Positions 10,990-22,430 of a DNA stretch of 64,000 nt are shown here, in pieces. This stretch comes from Molossus alvarezi. Lineage: Eukaryota; Chordata; Mammalia; Chiroptera; Molossidae. Made by a program: the position numbers and the translations under genes. Location of the stretch: NCBI GenBank assembly GCA_037176705.1, contig CM073893.1, forward strand, positions 15,562,074-15,626,073, in the 5' to 3' direction. The number at the start of each line of letters is the position of its first letter. Position 1 is the stretch's first letter. The notes under the pieces are model-generated. The model saw only the letters and a list, made by a program, of their open reading frames with translations, had not been told where the DNA came from and made no database searches.

Positions 10990-11700
10990 TGGTAATATAT
11001 CAACTCATCTAATGTCAATTAATTATTTAATGCTAATCAGAATGGGAAACTATGTATATTTTTGATAAATTAACAATGGAAATGAACATGTCAACAATGA
11101 ACACGGTAACATAAATTACTAACAATTGTTAGTAGACAAAAATCTCTCAACATATTATGAAAATGAGGGCGGGGGTAATAAAAGGAATCCCTGTGGAGTG
11201 AAAAGACTGAGAATAATGATCAATTCCATTTTCTTCTTCTCCATACAAATAAAATGAGGCAGGAAACGGTTAAAGGGCCTACTTACTCCCTCACAGTGAC
11301 TCTGACAGAGTGCACAGTGGAACTCAGCTCTCCTAATTTCCAGAACATTGCTCTTTCCCAACCACGTTGCATTTCTACAGAGGGTCAGGCTTTTACCTTT
11401 ATGTGTCTGGGATTCATGGTCACACAGCTGTGAAAGTTAGAATGTCCTCATTATTTCAACATTCATTATCTGAATCCCTGAAATTTGGAGATGTATAGGT
11501 GAGTAAGAGTTATTATAACCTAGAAGTGTTTACTTATCAAATGATTATAAAACCCATTCAAACATCCATCTCCATTAAACATTAGCATCGATTCTCCCCT
11601 CCTAAAGTCAACTTCTTTGTCAGGTCTCTAGCTGACGACTAATTTTTATAAATATTTGACAATACAGTGCATTACAATGCAAATAAACTACAAACTGAAA
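10990..11700. other. Intergenic; nothing recognised
   Basis: AT-rich sequence without a recognisable gene or repeat. Confidence 0.4.
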
Positions 11701-11709
11701 TCACACATC

Positions 11710-12050
11710 CTGCAAAAGATAAATTTTATGAGATTTATAAAAGAAGGCCAATGTGCTTAGTCCATAGTGAAAGAGAGGGAAAGACGAGGGTGATATTGAA
11801 GAGGTAGACCAAGGCCAGATGAGGGAGGGCCCTGTGGGTCTCAGTGGTTTTCAGTCCAATTGGAATGGGAAATTTTGAGAGGCCTTTAAGCAAAAATCTG
11901 AAGTGACAATCAGAGTGGTGTGGGACATGAGAAGCTGTAAGACCATTTGGGAAGTTCAGGTGAGGGCTGGCGGGGGCTGGCACGGGCTGGCGGCAGTGGA
12001 GCTGCTGAGGAGTTGGTCTGGGGGTGTGGAGCCAGTTGGATGTGTTGATG
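11710..12050 (-). mobile_element. Probable L2 remnant
   Basis: It reads like L2 in reverse: ACCAAGGCCAGATGAGGGAGGGCCCTGTGGG, then GGAATGGGAAATTTTGAG, then CAGAGTGGTGTGGGACATGAG. Old and frame-less. Confidence 0.5.
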
Positions 12051-12059
12051 GTTCGGATG

Positions 12060-12980
12060 TAGCGTGCAAGAGAAAATAAATCAAGGATAATTACTAATAT
12101 TTGTCTTGAGCAAGTGGAGGACAGAAGACAGGGTAGAGGTGGGGCGGGCAGGGAAAATCAGGAACTGAGGGTTCTCTTTTGAACACATTAAGAACATATC
12201 TAGAGAGATTTTTCCAAAGATGAGTTCAGCTTCCCAAGAGTTCAAATTAAAGGATTGAGAGACCCTGGTAAACTTAATAAAATCCTCAAATAAAGGCCCA
12301 TCTTTATTTCCATGATGCACAAATAAAATATAAAGGGAAAAATGTCTTTGTGCTATTACAAAATTTTTTGGAAACTTTTGAAAAAACTTTTCTAAATTTT
12401 TTGAAAAAAATTTTGTCCATAAACGTTAAACAATCACTTGACGTTATTATTAGTTCTAAGAGTAAGCATGTAGTTATCATCATATCCTGCATTTTGTTAA
12501 ATATAAGGTGAAATAAATACAGTTTCACGCTTTGTATTTCCTTTTTCAAGATACAGCTGGAATCAAAGCTTTTTTGCTATTTACTATGAGATGTAGGCAG
12601 CCTACTGTAAGTGGTCTTCTCCGCAACCTAAAGCAAGTGCCCAAGGACGGAACCCTGCAGTGGCAGAAACACAGGAAATAAATAGAATTGAGCTTTTTCT
12701 CTTAGATACTGAGTTCACAGCTTTATTAACAGAACTGTGTCCTACATATCCTGGATTAGTAACACAGCAGACAGTAGAGGTAAAATTTTTCCCTACTTTA
12801 TCACTCTAGAAGTGAAATAGATATTTTTTTTTGTAAAATGCAAACATTTCCTCTTGAGAATTCTACCTTCAACTAATTATTTGCCTCTAGTGAGTCTACC
12901 CTGAGGACAGACTTTGGAAATGTCCCAAAGTTAGAGTAAGTCAGTGTGTTACTGGTTGTAGTATTTGCTGCAATGCCCAG
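12060..12980. other. Intergenic; nothing recognised
   Basis: Low-complexity A/T-rich stretches (12300-12500) and otherwise unremarkable sequence. Confidence 0.4.
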
Positions 12981-12984
12981 CATC

Positions 12985-13350
12985 TTAGAAAGTTGGGACT
13001 GCCAAAACAGATGACCATAGATCGAATGGCTTAAATTATAAGCATTTATTTCTCACAGTTCTGTGGGCTAGAAGTCTGAGATTAGGGCGCCTGCATGGCC
13101 AGTTTCTGATGAGAGCCCTCCTCCTGGTATTCACATTGTCCTTGCCTCGGTGCATGTATGCGCACAGAGACCTCGCGGGCCTCTCCATCTCCCTAGAAGG
13201 GCACTAATCCCATTATGGGGCTCCACCTTCGTGGGCCCATCTAAACCTACATACCTCTCAAATGTCTCCTCTCCAAGTGCCATCACTTTAGAAATTAGGG
13301 TTTCAACATATGGATTTGGGCATGACACAAACATTCAGTCTACAGCACTG
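12985..13350 (+). mobile_element. Ancient interspersed repeat, copy 1 (family unnamed)
   Basis: An old mammalian repeat containing AATGGCTTAAATTATAAGCATTTATTTCTCACAGTTCTGTGGGCTAG-type sequence and CACTAATCCCATTATGGGGCTCCACC. A second copy of the same family lies at 62930-63300. I know the sequence pattern but not the family name. Confidence 0.6.
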
Positions 13351-14028
13351 AGCCCAGATCTCCCGTCAGGTTGGACACCCTCACACCTTCAGGTGCCTGG
13401 AGTTTACAACTGAGTCTCCCGAGGACTTGTCTGAAGGAAGCAGCCTCCTTCCACTTCAAGAGCCCTTTCCATGGTGGGTAAGGGATGGACACAAAGGGGG
13501 AGCAAGAACAAAGATCCACTCCCTAGCCTCCATATGAGACAACTTGGGTGAGTTATCCCACCTTTTGGACTCCCATGAGGGCTGCGGAGCCCAGACCTCT
13601 GCCTGTGTCCTGCTCCCCTCACTCCCTTACAGGTATTGTTCCCCAGTACACTTCCTGCACCAAGTCTTTCAGCGATGTTTCCTAAGGGCGCCAACCTAAG
13701 ACACCATAGACCTTTTTAATAGCATATTTACACAATAAATAACCAAGTCATGCAGATTTCTCTACATTTTGTGAGACACAGTGTAAAGGGCAAACATAGT
13801 GGATAATGGCCAGAGTATGGAATACACCATGGGACACGCCAAAGACTTGCTTTATGCACTTTGCACATATTGTGCACACACTGCGAAAGAGAGAAAGCAC
13901 TCGGGCCTATTTGGAACCACATGTTTTTATCTATCACAGGGAGTAGTTTCTTTGCTCATTATAATCGATCTCAGCATGTATTACAATAAAAAACAAATTT
14001 TGATCCCATTATGTTAGAATTTATTTTT

Positions 14029-14291
14029 CTTTCTTTCTTTCTTTTTTTTTTTATCCTCACCCGAGGATATTTTTCCATTTTTTGTACAGATAGAGTGGGA
14101 GGGAGGGAGAGGAAGGGAGAGAGAGAGAGAAACATCGATGTGAAGGGACACATCGAGTGGCTGCCACCCGCACCACCGACCAGGGCCGGGGACAAACTGC
14201 AACCGAAGTACATGCCCTTAGCGGGAACCGAACCCGGGTCTCTCCAGACCGCAGGCCGATGCTCTAACCGCTGAGCCAAACTGGCCAGGGC
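14029..14291 (-). mobile_element. VES-type SINE
   Basis: A full SINE in minus orientation ending AAACTGGCCAGGGC. The target duplication AGAATTTATTTTT is exact at 14016-14028 and 14292-14304. Confidence 0.95.
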
Positions 14292-14857
14292 AGAATTTAT
14301 TTTTATTTCTTAAAGAAGTATAACAATAGGAAATCCAAGTTTTGTCCGAGTATTCTTGGAAGAAATGAAGAGTAAATAATGAAACAAAATAGCCAGTTCA
14401 GTAGCACTCTGTAAGAATTTCCTGGCAGAGGTTATGTGGCTGCATCTAAAAAATAGGAGTTTGATGCTAAGTTGATTTATCATACATAGAACAATTCCCA
14501 GATCATAGATTCTTTCTGCTAATTCATTTCCTTCATTGTAATTTATTTAGCCTTCACTTTTCAAGATATTTTATGACCATTACTAAGATTTTAAAAATAG
14601 CACCGTGCAGGCTTCCCTCTTCTCCGATGGTTGGTCACTGGGTAGGTCTAGTGCACCATTTGGCAAAGCCTAGAGGATTTTTTTTCATCATCAGTGTAAC
14701 CTAACTTACATTCAGAGATTTAGTCACAAAGAGAATCTGTCTTCAGGATTCTCTCTTATTTTTTTTTAACAGTTATTTCTCTATCTATTCCCTTTTCAAC
14801 TTTTGAATTTTGTCATTCTTTGTTAAAAATCATTTTATCACATATTTATTTTAAAAA

Positions 14858-14866
14858 TGGAAATAG
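14858..14866. repeat. Outer target duplication, left copy (composite insertion)
   Basis: TGGAAATAG is repeated at 15325-15333, enclosing SINE + element X + SINE head. Confidence 0.6.
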
Positions 14867-15056
14867 AGCCCAGCTGGTGTGGCTCAGCGGTTGAGTGTCG
14901 ACCCATGCATGAAGAGGTCGCCCAGGTTGTGGGCCAAATCCCCAGTGGGGGGCATGCAGGAGGTGGCCAATTGTTCTCTCTCATGGATGTTTCTGTCTCT
15001 TGCTCTCCCTTCATCTCTCTCTCAAATCAAAAAAGAAAAAAAATTTTTTTTTTTAA
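14867..15056 (+). mobile_element. VES-type SINE (second subtype), first part of a composite
   Basis: Starts AGCCCAGCTGGTGTGGCTCAGCGGTTGAG, contains CCCCAGTGGGGGGCATGCAGGAGG and CT repeats, and ends in AAATCAAAAAAGAAAAAAAATT. Type with ATCAATAAA-like rather than GGTGAGGAT tail. Confidence 0.85.
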
Positions 15057-15064
15057 GGAAATGA

Positions 15065-15235
15065 AGCATGCCATGCCTTTCCCGCCTCCCTCCCTTCCTT
15101 CCTCCCTTCCTTCCTTCCTCCCCCACAGGCATGCATCTCCGAAACTCTAAGAGATCCGTGAGGCTGGCAACCAGGGCAGCAATGGGCAGCGGCAGTTCCT
15201 CCCCAGCTAACCCCCTGACCCTGTCCTCAAGGCTC
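15065..15235 (+). mobile_element. Element X fragment, second copy
   Basis: The sequence from about 15090 to 15235 matches 9850-9985 by eye (GCATGCATCTCCGAAACTCTAAG versus GCACACATCTCCTAAACTCTAAG; AGCAATGGGCAGC in both). At about 15228-15235 it changes into a VES SINE head; GGCTC is shared by both partners at the joint. Confidence 0.6.
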
Positions 15236-15324
15236 AGCGGTTGGAGCTTCAGCCTGCAGACCAGAGTTGCGGGTTCGGTTTCCGCTAGGGGCACGTACCA
15301 AAAACAAACAAATGAAAAAAAAAG
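15228..15324 (+). mobile_element. SINE head-only segment with A-rich tail
   Basis: Only the tRNA-like part of VES is present, from GGCTCAGCGGTTGGAGC through the B box GGGTTCGGTTTCC to GGGGCACGTACC. It is then directly followed by AAAAACAAACAAATGAAAAAAAAA. The break point GGGGCACGTACC+A is the same as in the SINE at 63384-63502. Confidence 0.7.
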
Positions 15325-15473
15325 TGGAAATAGGATAAATAAAAAAAAAAAAAATTATCCACAATCCTGCCACCAGAATAAACCAGAATCAACCTTGGTG
15401 GTTTATTTATTTCCAGACTTTTGCCATAATAGTGTGTATAGTGTTTACAATTTTTATAAAGTATATTCATGCC

Positions 15474-15715
15474 TTTTTTTTTAATCCTCACCCAAGGACA
15501 TTTTTGCATTTATCTTCAGATAGAGCAGGAGGGAGAGAGGAAGAGAGAGAGAACCATCAACATGAGAGAGACACATCGAGTGGTTGCCACCCATACGACC
15601 CCAACCGGGCCAGTGACAAACTGCAACCTAAGTACGTGCTCTTTGTGGGAACTGAACCCAGGACTCTCCAGTCCACAGGCTGACCCTCTAACCACTGAGC
15701 CAAACCAGCCAGTGC
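15474..15715 (-). mobile_element. VES-type SINE
   Basis: A full SINE in minus orientation. The target duplication TATTCATGCC is exact at 15464-15473 and 15716-15725. Confidence 0.93.
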
Positions 15716-15725
15716 TATTCATGCC

Positions 15726-16890
15726 ATTTTGTAATTTAACTTAACCAGCATGCAATAAATATTGTCCATATCAATAAATGCATTTTATTTAAATACTATT
15801 TAATAGATGCATAATATTTTGTAGCATGGCATATCATAATTATTAAATCAACACTCTATTAAACATTTATATTGTTTCTTCTTTTTTTAACTTTATGAAC
15901 AATAAGTAAATGAAAATACTTGCAAATAAAGCTTGTAGAAATAAATGGTTATTTTTCTAGGACAAATTCTTAAACCTGGGATTTCTAGGTCAAAAAATAG
16001 GTACATATTTAAGATTTAAAAAACCCCTTATGCAAAATTGTTTCCATTTACATTTCCTCCAACAGTGGTTGATTATGTTCTTTCCCCACATTCTTGTCAC
16101 CCTGAGTATATCATGCTCATGTTTGCTAATTTAATAGATGAAAAGTAGGGTCTTGTTTTTAGTTGCATTTCTTTGATTTCTAGTGACCCTGAATTTTAAA
16201 AAATATCTATGGACGATGCATTTTACTTCTTTTGTGACCTGTCTGTTCATATCCTCTGAACATAAAATATTAAGTTCTAATATTTCTCCTACTGAGTCTT
16301 AAGGGCCCTATTTATATACTTATCATACAAATATGTATATTCTAAATAGAGAACTACATGTATTCTAACTAGTTTTTCCTCAGTTTATCTTACTTTTAAA
16401 TTTAATTTTATGAGCATAAAGATTTTTAAAGTAGTCAAGTGTATCAATTTTTTTCTTTATAATCCTGCCTATGTTACAATGCTAAAAAGAAAGATATTTG
16501 CACCCAAGACTATATAAATATTCTAAGAGAAACTATATTTTCTTCCAATAATTAATGAACTCATTAGAAATGTTTTTTTTAACATTTAAATATTTAACTT
16601 ACCAAAATTTTATTATATCTGTGAAGTAACAATTCTATTTTATTTATTTATATTGCTTAAGAAATTAGTCCAAATTTATTTTTAAAGTATTCTTTCTCTC
16701 CTCAATTGAAATGCCATTAATATGTGATACATTCTTAAATAAATTAACATTTTTTTCTAGAATTTTTATTTTGATTGGTTATTCTGTTTGAATCCTATGT
16801 CTATACTATATTTTGAATTAGTATCGTTTTATAATGTATTTTGATATCTGATATAATCCTTATCTCCTTTTTAAAAGACAATTATTATCT
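15726..16890 (-). mobile_element. Probable ancient L1 (L1M-type) remnant
   Basis: Words such as ACATTTATATTGTTTC, GGATTTCTAGGTCAAAAAATAGG and ATTGTTTCCATTTACATTTCCTCCAACAG recall old L1 3' sequence read in reverse. The rest is AT-rich and not assignable. Confidence 0.4.
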
Positions 16891-16946
16891 TTATTATTTA
16901 ACTCTATTTCTCTTTTCCAAAATGTTTATTATTCTAAATACATATA

Positions 16947-16949
16947 TAT

Positions 16950-16982
<33 letters not shown>

Positions 16983-17009
16983 GCGCGCGAGAGCGCGCGC
17001 GCGCGCGCA
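16947..17009. repeat. (GA)n / (GC)n simple repeat
   Basis: GAGAGA runs pass into GCGCGC runs (16977-17008). Confidence 0.9.
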
Positions 17010-17046
17010 GTATTAGGTTCACAGCATAAGTAAGAGGAAGGTACAT

Positions 17047-17252
17047 AGCCCGGCCGGTGTGGCTCAATGGACTGAGAATCGTCCCGTGGACCGAGAGGTC
17101 CCAGTTTGATTCCCAGTCAGGGCACATGCCCAGGTTGCAGGTTTATCTCCAGTAGGGGGCGTGCAGGAGGCAGCCGATCGACATCAATGTTTCTATCTCT
17201 CTCTCCTTTCCTCTCTCTAAAAGATCAATAAGAACATATTTAAGATAAAAAA
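17047..17252 (+). mobile_element. VES-type SINE (second subtype)
   Basis: GCCCGGCCGGTGTGGCTCAATGG..GCCGATCGACATCAATG..CTCTCTAAAAGATCAATAAG. The target duplication AAGAGGAAGGTACA (17032-17045) recurs at 17253-17266 with one mismatch. Confidence 0.93.
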
Positions 17253-17789
17253 AAGAGGAAGATACAGAGATTTTCCATATACCTGCTGTTCCCACACTCA
17301 TAGTCCCTCTAATTAACAACATCCCTCATCAGAATGCCACATCTGTTACAACTGATGAACCTACATTGACATATTTCTTCAATATATTTTTATACTATAT
17401 TTTATGTAATATATTTTTTTCATATATTGATATACTAATATTGGCACATTTGCTTTGCCCCCACCCAAATCCTTAGAGGTACCATTAAATTTAAATGTGA
17501 ATTTAGGAAGAATTTACTTTTATAACATTAACATATCCAGAAACATAGTTTATTCTTTCATTTATTTGGGTCTTTGATTGTGACCTTGGTCAGGATGTGT
17601 AAATTCTTCACATATGCCTAGCATATTTTATGTTAAATTCATTTCTTATGCTGTTATTGTTAAATGGGATATTTTTTCATTATACTCTCTAATTCTTACC
17701 TAGCTCATTGACTTGTTTTTAAGCAACAGCTTTATTGACATAATTCCCATACTATACACTTCATTCGTTTTTTTGTTTGTTTGTTTTTT

Positions 17790-17991
17790 GCGTTTTCTTC
17801 CTCTTATTCCCATAATGAGAGAAAAGTACGATCATCAGTGGTCAATGGCAGTTGCATAAGCAACACCAGAAACCAGCTTCACGCTCAGAAGAAAACACTG
17901 CACCTCCTCCTCGTGGTTTCGGGTGCTGTACACATTCAGAGAAACTTCTCTAGTAACAAACTACAGAAATGATCTCTGAAAGTATAGTCTT
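17790..17991 (-). pseudogene. U3 snoRNA (SNORD3-type) retropseudogene
   Basis: Read on the minus strand, the sequence starts AAGACTATACTTTCAGAGATC and follows vertebrate U3 snoRNA. The landmarks are the 5' hinge, the GAGAAGTTTCTCTGAA stem, the C'/B boxes around GCACCCGAAACCACGAGG, the GAGCGTGAAGC block and the box C/D-side TGATGATCGTACTTTTCTC. It loses the last dozen or so nucleotides of U3 after AACGC and continues into an A-rich tail (T-rich on +, 17767-17789). The near-duplicate TACACTTCATTC (17755-17766) and TACACTGCATTC (17992-18003) flank it. This is the mark of L1-mediated retroposition. Several substitutions and the lost 3' end argue against a functional gene. Parent gene SNORD3. Confidence 0.9.
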
Positions 17992-18195
17992 TACACTGCA
18001 TTCTTTTAATGTGTACATCTCAGGTTGTTACCACAAGTTGTGTGACATATACCTGCTTTAGAGCATCTTTATCACCTCAGAAAGAAGTCCCATGCTCGTT
18101 GGCAGTCACTCCTCATTTCTTTCCCCTCGAGCTATGCATCTCTTTATCAGTTGCTTCTTACTTTATTCTTTTTTATTTATTATTATTATTATTTT

Positions 18196-18439
18196 AAATC
18201 CTCACCCAAGGATATTTTTCCATTGATTTTCAGATAGAGTGGAAGGGAGAGAGGGAAAGAGGAAGAAAGAGAGAAAGAGAGACATTGATGTGAGAGAGAC
18301 ACATGGTGGTTGCCTCCCGCACAACCTTCACCAAGGCTGGGGATCAAACAGCAACCAAGGTTCGTGCTCTTGACCGGAACTGAACCGGTGACTCTTTGAT
18401 TTGCGTGCCCTCTAACTACTGGGCAAAACTGACCAGGAC
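18196..18439 (-). mobile_element. VES-type SINE
   Basis: From AAATCCTCACCCAAGGATATTTTTCC to AAAACTGACCAGGAC, moderately diverged. Confidence 0.9.
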
Positions 18440-18808
18440 TTACCTGTACTCTTTATAGTTAAACTTTAATGAGAAGCATAGCTTTCTTCTGTTCCATTAA
18501 TCATTCCAGTGAATTATTGAACTGAAGGAGGTAAAGGAAACCCCTGAACTTATAGCCAGTTGGTCAGAAGTGGAGCTGAAGTCTGAAGTGGGAGCAGCCT
18601 TGTGGGGATTGTGCTCAACTTGTGGGATCTATGCTAAGTCTGGGTTGTTAGTGCCAGGAGTGAATTGTAGTACATCCAGCTGGGGTTGAAATGCAATAGC
18701 TTCTTTTCATGTACTGTTTGACTATTAGTATATCTTCTTTGGAAAAAAGTCTATTCAAGTCCGTTGCCCACTTTTAATTTTATTATTGAGTTGTAAAGAG
18801 TTCTCTAT

Positions 18809-19050
18809 AGCCCTGGCGGGTTTGGCTCAGCAGTTAGAACGTTGGCCCGAGGACCAACGAGTCGAGTGTTCAATTCCGGTCAAGGGCATGTATCTTGGTT
18901 CAGTTCATCCTCTGCCCTGTTTGGGGTTGTGCAGGAGGCAACCAGTCCATGTGTCTCGTTTGCATCTCTTTCTCTCTCTCTCTCTTCCCAACTCTATCTG
19001 AACAAAATGAAAAAATGTCCTCGAGTGAGGATTAAAAAATAAAAATTTAA
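18809..19050 (+). mobile_element. VES-type SINE
   Basis: Starts GCCCTGGCGGGTTTGGCTCAGCAG and ends TCCTCGAGTGAGGATTAAAAAATAAAAATTTAA. AAAGAGTTCTCTAT (18795-18808) and AAAGAATTCTTTAT (19051-19064) are the diverged target duplication inside old L1. Confidence 0.93.
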
Positions 19051-19487
19051 AAAGAATTCTTTATGTTCTGAATATCAGATAAATCAGATGTATAATTTGC
19101 AAATATTTTCTTCTATTCTGAGTGTTGTCTTTTCATATTTTTGAAGGTAGCCTTTCAAGCACAAAAGCTTCTATTTTTGACGAAGTCCCATTTACCTATT
19201 TTTTTTATTTTGTGGTTTGTGCTTTTGTGTCATATCTGAGAAACCATTGCCTAACTCAAGGTCACAAAGCTTACTACTGCATTTTTATTCCTAGTTCACA
19301 TTTTTAGTCTGAGATCCATTCGCAGTTAGTTTTTGTGTATAGTGTGATATAGGGATCCAATTTCATTCTTTTTGTGTGGATATCCTGCTGTCCTAGCTAG
19401 CACTTAGTCTACTCACTTTTCAATGTTTTGTAACTACCCACCTAACATTAGTTCTAATAGATTTAATGGATTTCTCTATTTTTTTCT

Positions 19488-19762
19488 ATTTTATTTCATT
19501 TCATTTCATTTCATTTCATTTTTATCCTCACCCGAGGACATTTCTGCATTCATCTTCAGATAGAGTGGGAGGGAGAGAGGGAGGAAGAGAGAGAGAGAGA
19601 AACATCGATGTGATAGAGACACATGGACTGGCCGCCACCCACATGACCCCAACCAGGGCTGGGAACAAACCACAACCTAGGTACATGCCTTTAGCGGGAA
19701 CAAATCCGGGTCTCTCCAGTCCGCAGGCCGACGCTCTAACCGCTGAGCCATAACGGCCAGGG
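19488..19762 (-). mobile_element. VES-type SINE
   Basis: Full minus-strand SINE preceded by (TTTCA)n (an expanded A-tail on its own strand) and flanked by CTCTATTTTTTTCT (19474-19487) and a similar run from 19763. Confidence 0.93.
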
Positions 19763-19857
19763 CTCTATTTTTTTTTTTCTAAGTAGATCATATCTTGTAC
19801 AAATGACACCATCACCTTGACATATTTGTCCTTACTGTTTGGTCTTCTCTGCTATTT

Positions 19858-19960
19858 AAATCCTCACCTGAGGACACCTTTTCCCCCATTGATTTTCAGA
19901 TAGAGTGGGAGGGAGGGAGGGAGGGAGGGAGGGAGGGAGAGAGACATCGATGTGAGAGTA
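19858..19960 (-). mobile_element. 5'-truncated VES SINE
   Basis: Only the 3' third is present: AATCCTCACCTGAGGAC..CAGATAGAGTGGGAGGG(AGGG)n..GACATCGATGTGAGAG. The whole tRNA head is missing. The target duplication TCTTCTCTGCTATTT is exact over 15 bp (19843-19857 / 19961-19975), so the truncation happened at insertion. Confidence 0.93.
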
Positions 19961-20299
19961 TCTTCTCTGCTATTTTAAAAAATACTGATGACCACATCAT
20001 CTTTGTATTTTTCTTTATTTTTAAGAAAATTTTTCTTAAAAATTTAGAGTTTGCCACCACAAGTATGACACTTTTCTCCAATTCAGTAATAAATGCCTTT
20101 CAGTATCTGCTACTGTATCCTTATTTTGCTGCTACTGATAAGAGCTGAGGAAACACGTTGCAGTAAAACCTCTTTAAAATTTTATTTTAAAGCTACATTA
20201 TCTCCTTGAATATGACATTATTAGAGGAAGCCTTCTTTAACAATCTTTTTTTTTTTTTAAATGTAACCTTTAATTAAAATAATTTTGTATGTTTTTGTT

Positions 20300-20530
20300 A
20301 TGTAGTTAACATTTATTAAGAATCTACTGTGTACCAGGTACTGTGCTGTGATTTTACACACAGGATCTCATTTAGTCTCCATAACTACCCTGTGAAGTAC
20401 AGTATCATATCTTCAAATTGCAGATGGGAAAAAATGAGGTCCAGAGAGCTTATGTAATATGCCCAAGGACACACTCAGCCGATGTGTAGCAGAACTAAGA
20501 TTTCTACCTGGCTGTCTGCTGTCTGAACAC
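20300..20530 (-). mobile_element. MIR remnant
   Basis: Reverse-complement MIR: AACATTTATTAAGAATCTACTGTGTACCAGGTACTGTG..GATCTCATTTAGTCTCC..GCCCAAGGACACACTCAGC. Confidence 0.75.
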
Positions 20531-20544
20531 GAGGCTTTTTCTTT

Positions 20545-20975
20545 CCTTTTTAATTATGATACAATTGCCATATAACATTATATTAGTTTCTGGTATGCAG
20601 CATAATGATTCAATGTATGTATAATTGCAAAATGATCACCACAATGAGTCTAGTTAACATCCATCACCATACATAATTACAGTTTTGGTCTTGTGATGAT
20701 CACTTTTAAGATCTACTCCCTTAGAAACTTTCAAATATGCAATATGGTATTATTAATTATAGTCACCATGATATACATTACATCCCTAGGACTTATTTAT
20801 TTTATAACTGAAAGTTTGCATCTTTCGACCTTTTACATCCATTTCAGGCTCCCATGCCCCCCCCCCCCCCTCCTGGCAGCTACCAATCTGTTCTCTGTAT
20901 CTATGAGTTAAAAAAAATTTGGGGGGGATTCGACATATAAGTGAGATCATAATATATTTATCTAGCAATCATTTT
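20545..20975 (-). mobile_element. Ancient L1 3' UTR remnant
   Basis: Words typical of old L1 3' ends in reverse: CATATAACATTATATTAGTTTCTGG, CACAATGAGTCTAGTTAACATCCATCACC, TCTGTTCTCTGTATCTATGAG. It includes a (C)n run at 20857-20870. Confidence 0.6.
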
Positions 20976-22160
20976 TGAGAAATATTTTTCTAAAACAATA
21001 TTTATCCAGAGTAGTTTATTATTCTAATTTTTAAGAATAAATTTGTCTTCATAAACAATATGGTGCTTTTAACCGTACATAAAGAGAGAATTTATTTTAA
21101 CATTAAATTATTTTACTTTAATAGTAAATTAATTAATTAATGGATAATTCACAAATACTGTAGAGATGTCTAATGGTAAAAAAGAGTATACACAGTGGAA
21201 TAAAATCTTTTCACCCATTTCCTAGCCACATTCTTCTCCTTGCAAGCAATGACTGTATTCTATTAGAGAGCAGAATTTTAAGAAATAAAATATATACCTA
21301 TACAACACACACATACATTTATATAAAAATATGCAATATAAAAAATATACCAAATGTTTACATGAGAAGAACAATATGCTAAGCAGTCCTAAGGAGTCAG
21401 AAGGAAGGCAAAGGCCTAATAAAGACTCTTCACAAGAAAAGAGAGAAGCAGCTGAGAAAACTATTTGATGTGTTTCCGATATTGTCAGTAACCAGTTTAT
21501 TTAAACTCCAAATTTGTTTTCTCACCAAGATCCAACAACAGATAAATCTAGACTCCATGCCACATTAACTGCATTAAATATAAATGTCCACCACCTCAGC
21601 CCCGTACCCTAGATGGCAAATAAGAGGAACCGTGCATTCCAGAGAGGCAACAGATCAGGAGTGCAAAATGACAAAACAAATTTCTGTACCAAAATGTACT
21701 AAGCTTCTTACTAATTAGATGGGAGGAATCTAAATAAGTCAAAATCATGGCATAAAAATAACTTCAAAGCCTTTCCCCAAATACATTTGTATTATGTTGT
21801 AAACAACTCTGAATAGTCCCTCAGAACCCTGGCTGTAAAGGGTGAGCTGGCTGTTTGGCCCAGGCAGGCACCTTTAGTAGAGTCGCTGTGGTTTGGGCCC
21901 AGAGCAGTGGAGGGGAATGGGGAGGAGCAGTGTGGGTAGGAGGTGAGGGGATGGGAGGCAGAAGGGGGGGGGGGGTGCTGATCCAGGCAAACCAAACTCA
22001 GGAAAGTCCAAAATATAATAATACTACAAACAGAAATGCCATTTGTTCATTAACCAGATAGACTACAATAAAATTAGTGGACCAGAGTTACTTTACAGCA
22101 TCATAAAGTTTCTCAGGTTATCCCTCTTTCTCAGTCTTTTAGAGTGGGCGTGTGGTTGGA
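20976..22160. other. Intergenic; nothing recognised
   Basis: AT-rich with no gene. A G-run is at 21966-21977. Confidence 0.4.
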
Positions 22161-22164
22161 TGGC

Positions 22165-22430
22165 TTGCGGATCATAGTGCTATAATGTGGTGGTCACCTG
22201 CACAGTTTCTGAGCCCGGTGGCCTTAGGTCCACTCCAGGCCTGGTCATTTGCCAGCTGTGTAACAAGTGGTTATTTAACTTCTCTTTTCTTGTGAAAATG
22301 GGAATGATAACAATATCTATTTCAGTAAGTCGTTTTGAAGACTAAATGGGCTAATTCAAATTGGACACTTAGCATTGTGCCTAGTACACGCAGAGCACTG
22401 AAAAATGATAGCTATTAGTACTAATTAAGG
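22165..22430 (+). mobile_element. MIR remnant
   Basis: GGCCTTAGGTCCACTCCAGG..TCATTTGCCAGCTGTGTAACAAG..TGAAAATGGGAATGATAACAATATC..CTTAGCATTGTGCCTAGTAC follow the MIR order. Confidence 0.7.

Larger units (their letters stand above)
17267..19473 (-). mobile_element. Ancient L1 remnant with nested insertions
   Basis: Old L1 in minus orientation: 3' UTR-like sequence at 17267-17754 (GATTTTCCATATACCTGCTG..AACAACATCCCTCATCAG) and 18004-18195, then ORF2 at 18440-18794 and 19065-19473. Example: GAGAAACCATTGCCTAACTCAAGGTCAC followed by GATATAGGGATCCAATTTCATTC, a well-known ORF2 stretch read in reverse. Interrupted by the U3 retropseudogene and two SINEs. No intact frame. Confidence 0.65.

Noticed and set aside
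14858..15333. A tRNA gene at the SINE heads (also at the other SINEs)
   Set aside because: The A and B boxes are those of the VES SINE. The cloverleaf is degenerate and the copies are dispersed with A tails and target duplications.
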